A stretch of 5,655 nucleotides of DNA. Source: Planctomycetaceae bacterium (lineage in GTDB: Bacteria; Planctomycetota; Planctomycetia; Pirellulales; UBA1268). The stretch covers positions 1-5,655 of the forward strand of contig SIAG01000275.1 of the NCBI GenBank assembly GCA_009691925.1, given 5' to 3'. How positions within the stretch are numbered: position 1 is the stretch's first letter; every line of letters begins with the position of its first letter. The notes under the pieces are model-generated. The model made no database searches and was not told the DNA's origin. It worked only from the letters and a program-made list of their open reading frames with translations. The position numbers and the translations under genes are program-made. Positions 1-5,655 of this stretch are shown piece after piece.

Positions 1-222
1 ATCGCCTGGTAGAGGAAATCCAAGCCGGTTTGGCACTGCCGGGGAGCGCTCAGTCCACGCAGCATGGAGTCTGTCGTCTGGGAAGTGTAGGCCCCGGTCG
101 GCGTTGGCTTGAGTTCTTGGCCGCAAGGCATCGGCCGTCTGGGGTACATTGCGCGGTCCTTATTCGCGTGTGGCTCAAGAACGCGCCTCCGTTGCCCGCT
201 AGCACCGCAAGGCTTCTCGCGA
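1..222. other. Non-coding or unrecognised stretch at left edge
   Basis: No recognisable gene was found here. Reading frames on both strands are short, or run into the structured repeat next door, and their translations are rich in Arg, Pro and Gly without any family motif. One plus frame enters from the window edge (reading RLVEEIQAGLALPGS at its start) and could be the decayed tail of an upstream gene, but nothing identifies it. No tRNA cloverleaf or rRNA-like sequence was seen. The stretch 357-451, between the repeat and the regulator gene, likewise shows no gene. Confidence 0.4.
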
Positions 223-356
223 GGGGTCGCCCGTGCCCCCGAAGCCGGCCTCGCCGGTGAGCGCAGGATAGGAGGGCGAAAGCGACAGCGGCGCGGAGAG
301 AGCGGAGGGCATGGATGCCCAGAGCGAGCGTCCGGCGCGGGGGCACGGGCGACCCC
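223..356 (-). repeat. Structured dispersed repeat, copy 1 (134 bp)
   Basis: The element is bounded by perfect inverted repeats: GGGGTCGCCCGTGCCCC at 223-239 and its exact reverse complement at 340-356, with pairing continuing two more bases inward. Inside are two smaller hairpins: GGGCATGGATGCCC at 307-320, and CCGGC-CTC-GCCGG at 245-257. Its reverse complement aligns end to end with 3570-3702, with about 18 differences over 134 columns (roughly 87% by hand). Positions 271-303 are identical in the two copies, and a few flanking bases (357-363, and 371-376) also match. It lies 95 bases beyond the rrf2 stop codon, in that gene's sense orientation. No transposase is encoded. It could be a MITE- or REP-like element or a transcribed structure; the sequence alone does not decide. 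Confidence 0.85.
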
Positions 357-451
357 GAAGCCAACCACAGGCCAAGCACACCTTCGCGTCGCCGAAAAGT
401 CCGGCCTGCATCTCGACTCGGACATCGAGCCGAAGCCGGCTATCAGCGCCG

Positions 452-889
452 TCAGATGTAGTACATCGGATCGGTCGCCAAGCGCGAGCGTTCGACGAGG
501 TCGGCAAAGCTCACCGACTTGAGGGCCTCTGTCTCGGTGCCCGCCACCATCCGCCACGCGTCGAGGAGCACCGACACGGTTCGCGACTTCCCGGCCAGAT
601 CCTGCGTCACCGCCGTCACGAGCTCATCAGGCCCCTCGATGATCCGGAAGACGTCGTCGAGCGTGATCTCGTCAGGCGGTCGGGCGAGCTGATAGCCCCC
701 CGCCGCACCACGCGTGCTCGTCACCAGCCCGGCCCCTTTGAGCTGGAGAAGGATCTGGACAAGGAACCGCGAGGGCACCCCATGCGCCGCGGCGATCGAC
801 CGGATCCGCACCGGCTCGTCTGATGTCCAATTCCGGGCCAGCTCCAGCACGGCGATCGCGGCGTATTCGGTTTTGGCGGAAAGGCGCAT
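452..889 (-). CDS. Rrf2-family transcriptional regulator, CymR-like
   Basis: This 145-residue protein is a DNA-binding regulator of the Rrf2 family. The start MRLSAKTEYA is the typical Rrf2 opening. A winged helix-turn-helix spans about residues 1-70, with the wing signature STRGAAGGYQLARPPDEIT at about 58-76, then the dimerisation helix (LDDVFRIIEGP). IscR and NsrR carry three cysteines around residues 92-104 as Fe-S ligands; this protein has no cysteine at all, so it cannot hold such a cluster. It ends in MYYI, like the MFYI I recall for CymR of Bacillus, a repressor of cysteine and sulfur genes that acts with CysK. The gene follows cysH by 8 bases on the same strand, so co-transcription and control of sulfur assimilation are likely (inference). 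An in-frame ATG 36 bases upstream would overlap cysH and add a non-family N-terminus, so the ATG at 889 is preferred. No clear Shine-Dalgarno sequence precedes it. Confidence 0.88.
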   Translation of the reverse strand: MRLSAKTEYAAIAVLELARNWTSDEPVRIRSIAAAHGVPSRFLVQILLQLKGAGLVTSTRGAAGGYQLARPPDEITLDDVFRIIEGPDELVTAVTQDLAGKSRTVSVLLDAWRMVAGTETEALKSVSFADLVERSRLATDPMYYI

Positions 890-897
890 GGGGGGCG

Positions 898-1617
898 TCA
901 GTGGGAACGGGAATGAAGGCCACACTCGGTCTTCGCCGAGCCGCTCCAGCGCCCGGCCCGCTCGTCTTCACCGAGCTGGATCGGACGGGTGCAGGGAGCA
1001 CAGCCGATGCTCACATAGCCCTGGTCGTGGAGCGGGTTGTAGGGGATGTCTTCGTGGACGATCAGATCCCAAATCTTGGCCTTCGTCCAGTTGGCCAGCG
1101 GCGAGATCTTCACGACGCCGAACTTCTCATCGAAGCCCACGATCGGGGCCGCGGCCCGGTCGGGGCTCTGGTCGCGGCGGATCCCGCTCATCCAGGCGTC
1201 GAAGCGGGCGAGGACGCGGCGAACGACGGCGATCTTCCGATCGGCGCAGCAGCGATCCGGATCGCGGCCATGGAGCGGGCCACCATGAAGCTTCTCATAC
1301 TCCTCGACGGTGGTCTCGGGCTGCTCGAGCGAGACTTCGATCCCGTAGCGCCGGGCGATCCGGTCGCGGAGCTCGAGCGTTTCGGGGAATTGGTAGCCCG
1401 TCTCGAGATTGAAGACGAACGTTTTCGGGGCGATCTGGGCGAGCCAGTGGATGATCGCGCAGCCCTCCGGGCCGAAGGCCGTCGCCATCGTCAGCCGAGC
1501 GCCGAACGTCTCCACCCCCCAGCGGATGATCTCCGGGGGCTCCGCCCCTTCCAGCGCCCGACTGGCGGCCTCCAGGGACTCTGGAGCGAAAGTCGGCGGG
1601 GATAACTGGCCGCTCAC
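898..1617 (-). CDS. cysH: Phosphoadenylyl/adenylyl-sulfate reductase (CysH family)
   Basis: This 239-residue cytoplasmic enzyme reduces activated sulfate (APS or PAPS) to sulfite, using thioredoxin or a similar donor, in assimilatory sulfate reduction. The PP-loop nucleotide-binding motif is at about 45-53 (ATAFGPEGC), followed by ETGYQFPET (72-80) and the substrate-binding SGIRRDQS (144-151). The catalytic cysteine lies in the C-terminal ECGLH (C232). A Cys-Cys pair (123-124) and CAPC (206-209) form the 4Fe-4S ligand set typical of bacterial APS reductases; enterobacterial PAPS-specific CysH lacks them, so APS is the likelier substrate. The start is GTG at 1617: the same frame has a TGA at 1654-1656 and no other start codon between, so a longer protein within this frame is excluded. 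GAGG, 10 bases upstream, can serve as the Shine-Dalgarno sequence. It is the first gene of a pair with the Rrf2 regulator and diverges from rhaB. Confidence 0.95.
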   Translation of the reverse strand: MSGQLSPPTFAPESLEAASRALEGAEPPEIIRWGVETFGARLTMATAFGPEGCAIIHWLAQIAPKTFVFNLETGYQFPETLELRDRIARRYGIEVSLEQPETTVEEYEKLHGGPLHGRDPDRCCADRKIAVVRRVLARFDAWMSGIRRDQSPDRAAAPIVGFDEKFGVVKISPLANWTKAKIWDLIVHEDIPYNPLHDQGYVSIGCAPCTRPIQLGEDERAGRWSGSAKTECGLHSRSH

Positions 1618-1621
1618 GGTG

Positions 1622-1639
1622 AAAAAACCTCGCTGGAGG
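1622..1639 (-). promoter_or_regulatory. Leader hairpin with T-run just before cysH
   Basis: Read on the minus strand, CCTC-CAGC-GAGG (1639-1628) can fold into a 4-bp stem, extendable by two G-U pairs, and is followed at once by six T residues (1627-1622). The GUG start codon begins four bases after the T-run. The 3' arm GAGG is also the only plausible Shine-Dalgarno sequence, so folding would hide the ribosome site; the stem plus U-run also resembles a weak intrinsic terminator. The stem is short, and chance formation in GC-rich DNA is quite possible. Confidence 0.3.
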
Positions 1640-1663
1640 CCGAAAAAAGCCCCTCATCACGCA

Positions 1664-1692
1664 ATCCTACCATCGTTGCTTAAATATGTCAT
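1664..1692 (-). promoter_or_regulatory. Candidate sigma-70-type promoter for cysH-rrf2
   Basis: On the minus strand, ATGACA (1692-1687, five of six matches to TTGACA) is separated by 17 bases from TAGGAT (1669-1664, four of six matches to TATAAT). It lies in the only AT-rich patch of the divergent spacer (about 1660-1697). Transcription would start near 1657, giving a leader of about 40 bases before the cysH GTG. Assigned by spacing and position only; planctomycete promoters are poorly defined. No convincing plus-strand promoter for rhaB was found in the same patch. Confidence 0.4.
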
Positions 1693-1730
1693 GAATGCCG
1701 GGCGATGTCTGCTCCGGATTATCGACCCGG

Positions 1731-1763
1731 GCGGGGGCAGGGGGCCCCCCGCTGTCCCCGGGG
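1731..1763 (+). other. GC-palindrome cluster upstream of rhaB
   Basis: GCGGGGG (1731-1737) can pair with CCCCCGC (1746-1752) around an eight-base loop, which itself offers the alternative palindrome GGGGGCCCCC (1740-1749). A further palindrome, CCCCGGGG, follows at 1756-1763. If rhaB is transcribed from the AT-rich patch near 1680, this lies in a long 5' leader. It matches no riboswitch class I know. Strong local structure is clear; a function is not. Confidence 0.3.
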
Positions 1764-1903
1764 AGGGCAAACTCGACCGGTCTTGCCCGGCCCTCGTGGC
1801 CTGCCGCCGCTGGACAAAGCGCAGGACTCGCCACCGCCCCCGGAAAGGTCGAGAATGTCCCGCCGCGACACCCGGGGGCGAAAAAACCGGCCCCTTCCGA
1901 TTC

Positions 1904-1908
1904 AGGAG
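1904..1908 (+). promoter_or_regulatory. Ribosome binding site that sets the rhaB start
   Basis: AGGAG lies 12 bases before the ATG at 1921. The spacing is somewhat long, but no comparable site precedes the earlier in-frame ATGs at 1705 or 1855, so it supports the start at 1921. Confidence 0.5.
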
Positions 1909-1920
1909 CATCTCAATCCG

Positions 1921-3399
<1,479 letters not shown>

Positions 3400-3428
3400 C
3401 GCGGGCCCCAGAAGCTCTCCAGCACTCA

Positions 3429-3523
3429 GGCGAGGCGTGGATCGGCGAACGCTTGAGGAGTGACGAGGTCCCCCGAGAAACGACGAAACTTTTGCCGGCC
3501 CCGCCGAAGGACCACCCACAGGC
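3429..3523 (+). repeat. 95-bp direct repeat, left copy
   Basis: This segment, 29 bases after the rhaB stop, matches 3750-3844 at 94 of 95 positions (T at 3438 versus G at 3759) in the same orientation, 321 bases apart. It begins GGCGAGGCG and ends CCACCCACAGGC. The match breaks off sharply on both sides. The two copies flank the structured repeat at 3570-3702. The near-identity points to recent duplication, gene conversion or the ends of a composite element; no short target-site duplication was seen around it. Confidence 0.92.
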
Positions 3524-3526
3524 TCG

Positions 3527-3542
3527 AGGCCCTTTGGGCTTT
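3527..3542 (+). terminator. Weak terminator-like hairpin downstream of rhaB
   Basis: AGGCCC-TTT-GGGCTT folds with four G-C pairs plus a G-U and an A-T pair, followed only by one further T and then CC. It stands about 130 bases beyond the rhaB stop codon. The stem is short and the U-tract poor, so it may not terminate transcription. Confidence 0.22.
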
Positions 3543-3569
3543 CCTAATCCTTGGCTCAAACGTGGCTTC

Positions 3570-3702
3570 GGGGTCGCCCGTGCCCCGTCGCCGGACGTTC
3601 GCCTCGGCCATCCATGGCCTCAGCTCTCTCCGCGCCGCTGTCGCTTTCGCCCTCCGGGCTACGCTCACCGGCGAGGCCGGCTCTCGGAGCACGGGCGACC
3701 CC
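3570..3702 (+). repeat. Structured dispersed repeat, copy 2 (133 bp)
   Basis: This is the second copy of the element at 223-356, in opposite orientation. It runs from GGGGTCGCCCGTGCCCC (3570-3586) to GGAGCACGGGCGACCCC (3686-3702), a 17-bp inverted repeat with one mismatch. The internal hairpin GGCCATCCATGGCC (3606-3619) differs from copy 1 by a paired exchange, G-C to C-G, that keeps the stem intact. The second hairpin CCGGC-GAG-GCCGG (3668-3680) is unchanged, as is the 33-bp core at 3623-3655. Similarity continues weakly outward: TGGCTTC at 3563-3569 and CTTGGC at 3550-3555 occur at the same distances in copy 1. It lies downstream of rhaB in that gene's sense orientation and sits between the two 95-bp direct repeats. 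Confidence 0.85.
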
Positions 3703-3749
3703 TCGCTGCAGCGCCAAGCGTTGCGCATCGACCTTCCTTCAATCGCGTC

Positions 3750-3844
3750 GGCGAGGCGGGGATCGGCGAACGCTTGAGGAGTGACGAGGTCCCCCGAGAA
3801 ACGACGAAACTTTTGCCGGCCCCGCCGAAGGACCACCCACAGGC
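3750..3844 (+). repeat. 95-bp direct repeat, right copy
   Basis: Right-hand partner of 3429-3523, with a single difference. Together the two copies and their contents form a 416-bp block (3429-3844) between the convergent genes. The 321-base offset is a multiple of three, so one minus-strand frame reads through both copies and repeats the same peptide, starting LWVVLRRGRQKFRRF. This is more likely a by-product of the duplication than a protein, since other frames are equally open. Confidence 0.92.
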
Positions 3845-3851
3845 CGGCCAC

Positions 3852-3923
3852 CTGAAAGCCATCCCTGGAAAGCCATCACCCTGGAAAGCCATCCCAAGAA
3901 CGCCATCCCAAGAAAGCCCTCGC
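3852..3923. repeat. 14-bp tandem repeat array (about five units)
   Basis: Five head-to-tail units follow the pattern TGGAAAGCCATCCC: 3852-3865 (CTGAAAGCCATCCC), 3866-3881 (two extra bases), 3882-3895 (exact), 3896-3909 (AAGAACGCCATCCC) and 3910-3923 (AAGAAAGCCCTCGC, degenerate). The array begins 7 bases after the right 95-bp repeat and ends 10 bases before the stop codon of the ABC transporter gene. There are no spacers between units, so it is a minisatellite, not a CRISPR array. Confidence 0.8.
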
Positions 3924-3933
3924 TGGCCGAGCC

Positions 3934-5655
3934 TCACGCCGCCGCGAGGGCCCGCTTCGCGGGGCGTTTCGTCACCTTGCCGTGCTCCACCTGGAGGATC
4001 GAATCGGCCAGCTCCAGCGTGCTTGCCCGGTGCGTGATCATGATCACCGTCCGGTTCTCGACATAGCGGGCGAGAGCCTCGTGGATGAGCCGTTCGCTCT
4101 CGACATCGATCTGGCTGGTGGCTTCGTCGAGGACGAGAATCTCGGCGTTGCGCAGGAAGGCCCGCGCTAAGGCGATGCGCTGCCGCTGGCCACCGGAGAG
4201 GCGGAAGCCGTTGGGGCCCACCATCGTGCCGTAGCCATTGGGGAAGTCACTGATGAACTCATGGGCGTGGGCCTTCTTCGCCGCCTCGAAGATCTCCTCT
4301 TCGCTGGCGTCCCAACGGCCGTAGCGGATGTTGTAGAGGATCGACTCGTTGAACAGCTCTGTCTGCTGCGTCACCAGGGCAATCCGGCTGCGGAGGTCCT
4401 TGAGCGACACCTCCGTGAGCGGCACGCCATCGATGAGGACTTGCCCCTTCGACGGGTCGTAGAACCGGCAGATGAGGTTGACCATCGTGCTCTTGCCGCC
4501 GCCGTTGGGACCGACAATCGCCACCCGCTCGCCGAAGTTGATCGAGACACTGACGTCGTCGAGGACGGTGTCGATGCCGTCGTAGCTGAAGGAGACGTGT
4601 TCGAGGCGGATCTCCCGGTGCGGACGGGGGAGCGAGCGCGGGGTGGAGGATTCGTGGAGCGTCGAGGGGGTGTCGAGGAGCGGGTAGAGGGCCTGAGCGC
4701 CGACGATGCCGACGTTCACCCCGGTGAACACTCCGGAGAGCTTGCGGACCGGGTCGCTGGCGCCGATGAGCATCCCGAAAAACACCATGATGCCCGGCAC
4801 CGTCATCGGCCGCTCGCACATCGTGATCCCGAAGATCTCCGTCTGCTGGTTGATGACGAGCCAGGCCCCGACGGCGATCGACGTCGCCACCATGCCGATG
4901 CCGAGAACCTCGGTGATCGGATTGGCCAGCGCGTAGTAGAAGGTGTGCTTCATGCCCGTGTTGAGCATGTCCTTCGTGCAGGTGCGGAAGCGCTGCCGCT
5001 CGAATTCCTCCATGGTATAGGCCTGGACGGTGAGGACGTTATTGAACGCCTCGAGGAGAACATGGTGGAAGCCGAGCGACTTCGTGAGGATGTTCCTCGA
5101 AATCGCCCGGATCCGGCGGTTGAGCCACACCATCATGAAGCCGACGGCCGGGGCGAGCGTGAGACAGGCGAGCGTCAGTTGCCAGGAAATGCAAAAAGCC
5201 CCTGCCAAACAGGCGAAGATCTTGAGCGGTTCGGTGACCGCGCCGCCGAAGACGCACGTGATCCCGCTGGCGAGCATCTCGGAGGTGCCGGTGACCTGGG
5301 CCATGAAGCCGGCCGACCCATGCCGCATGAACTGGGCCCGGTCGACGGCGAGTGCCTTGTCGAACACTTTCAGGCGGATGTCCCGGGTGATGTTCGTCGC
5401 CACCCACGCCACGAGGAGCGTGCTGACGAGCAGAAAGGCATGCTTGAGAAACGTGCTGACAACGACGAATGCCACCACCCACAGCACCGTTGTGAACGGG
5501 TCGGCCGGGAGGAAGCGGTGGAGCCAGGGGTCGAGCTTTTCGGAGGAATAGAGGAGGGCCTCATCGGCCCTCTTGCTCATGAGCACGGTGTCGAGGGTTG
5601 ACCGCGCCTTCGCCGCCTCCTCCGGGGAGAGCATATTGGCGGCGAGTTGCTCGCC
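3934..5655 (-). CDS. Type I ABC exporter, fused membrane and ATPase domains (5' partial)
   Basis: This is an MsbA/multidrug-type half-transporter in the inner membrane that exports a hydrophobic substrate as a dimer; the substrate is unknown. Numbering from the ATG at 5634 (566 residues), hydrophobic spans lie at about 47-77, 131-170, 232-262 and 279-292. The ATPase domain has Walker A GPNGGGKST (375-383), Q-loop Q423, signature LSGGQ (479-483), Walker B ILVLDE (499-504), D-loop SQID (507-510) and H-loop H535, so it should be active. The usual exporter X-loop GERG is GPNG here (473-476). The frame stays open from that ATG to the window edge (GEQLAAN), and only about five of the six expected membrane helices are visible, the first hydrophobic span being already a long TM2-like segment. 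The true start, with TM1, is therefore probably outside the window. It converges on rhaB across the repeat island. Assignment to ABC exporters is firm; anything narrower is not. Confidence 0.93.
   Translation of the reverse strand, partial: GEQLAANMLSPEEAAKARSTLDTVLMSKRADEALLYSSEKLDPWLHRFLPADPFTTVLWVVAFVVVSTFLKHAFLLVSTLLVAWVATNITRDIRLKVFDKALAVDRAQFMRHGSAGFMAQVTGTSEMLASGITCVFGGAVTEPLKIFACLAGAFCISWQLTLACLTLAPAVGFMMVWLNRRIRAISRNILTKSLGFHHVLLEAFNNVLTVQAYTMEEFERQRFRTCTKDMLNTGMKHTFYYALANPITEVLGIGMVATSIAVGAWLVINQQTEIFGITMCERPMTVPGIMVFFGMLIGASDPVRKLSGVFTGVNVGIVGAQALYPLLDTPSTLHESSTPRSLPRPHREIRLEHVSFSYDGIDTVLDDVSVSINFGERVAIVGPNGGGKSTMVNLICRFYDPSKGQVLIDGVPLTEVSLKDLRSRIALVTQQTELFNESILYNIRYGRWDASEEEIFEAAKKAHAHEFISDFPNGYGTMVGPNGFRLSGGQRQRIALARAFLRNAEILVLDEATSQIDVESERLIHEALARYVENRTVIMITHRASTLELADSILQVEHGKVTKRPAKRALAAA

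Noticed and set aside
50..379. Frames across the left structured repeat that resemble frames across the right one
   Set aside because: The protein similarity simply reflects the DNA repeat; it is seen in more than one frame, and the element's palindromic structure explains the sequence better than coding does.
428..441. Terminator hairpin AGCCG-AAGC-CGGCT after rrf2
   Set aside because: A five-pair stem with no following U-run on the minus strand; common by chance in this composition.
452..889. IscR- or NsrR-type Fe-S regulator
   Set aside because: The protein contains no cysteine, so the ligand set of those regulators is absent.
1705..1920. N-terminal extension of rhaB by 72 residues
   Set aside because: The added sequence is Pro/Arg-rich and unlike any FGGY kinase; the start at 1921 matches the family N-terminus and is preceded by AGGAG.
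3570..3702. Integron attC site or insertion sequence
   Set aside because: No attC core sites (GTTRRRY type) at the ends, no integrase or transposase reading frame in or near either copy; only a non-autonomous element remains possible.
3426..3851. Minus-strand 141-codon frame with an internally repeated peptide
   Set aside because: It exactly spans the two direct repeats and the structured element. The peptide repeat follows from the 321-base (multiple of three) offset, several other frames are equally open, and no domain is recognisable.
3429..3923. CRISPR array
   Set aside because: The long repeats are 95 bp and only two, with a 226-bp structured gap; the short repeats are tandem without spacers; no cas gene is present.
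4261..5601. 446-codon plus-strand open frame
   Set aside because: It lies wholly antisense to the well-supported ABC transporter, and its Asp/Glu/Arg-rich translation is typical of a shadow frame in GC-rich DNA.

Overview
The window is GC-rich throughout and holds four protein-coding genes plus an unusual load of repeats in its two longest non-coding stretches. The best guess for the source is a planctomycete-like bacterium. This is an inference from GC content, gene style and repeat-rich intergenic DNA; no marker gene in the window proves it.

Layout, left to right. Positions 1-451 contain no recognisable gene, but carry a 134-bp structured repeat (223-356) closed by perfect terminal inverted repeats. 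Next is a leftward pair, an APS/PAPS reductase gene (cysH, 898-1617) followed after 8 bases by an Rrf2-family regulator (452-889). The regulator has no cysteines and resembles CymR, the sulfur-metabolism repressor, rather than the Fe-S sensor IscR. The pair looks like a self-contained assimilatory sulfate reduction operon with its own regulator. A plausible promoter and a short leader hairpin lie just upstream of cysH.

The divergent spacer (1618-1920) separates cysH from a rightward gene for a full-length rhamnulokinase (rhaB, 1921-3399). No other rhamnose gene is in view. The 534 bases after rhaB (3400-3933) are a repeat island: two nearly identical 95-bp direct repeats (3429-3523 and 3750-3844) flank a second copy of the structured repeat (3570-3702), followed by a 14-bp tandem array (3852-3923). 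The array abuts the 3' end of a leftward type I ABC exporter gene (3934 to the window edge), whose 5' end appears to lie outside the window.

The most notable signal is the structured repeat. Its two copies, about 3.3 kb apart and in opposite orientation, are roughly 87% identical by hand alignment. They share a 17-bp terminal inverted repeat and a fully conserved 33-bp core, and an internal hairpin shows a compensatory base-pair change between copies. Both copies lie in the same orientation relative to the gene ending just before them (rrf2 and rhaB). This fits a dispersed, MITE- or REP-like element or a transcript-end structure under selection. The metabolic genes look ordinary; apart from the cysH-rrf2 operon there is no evident functional link between neighbours.
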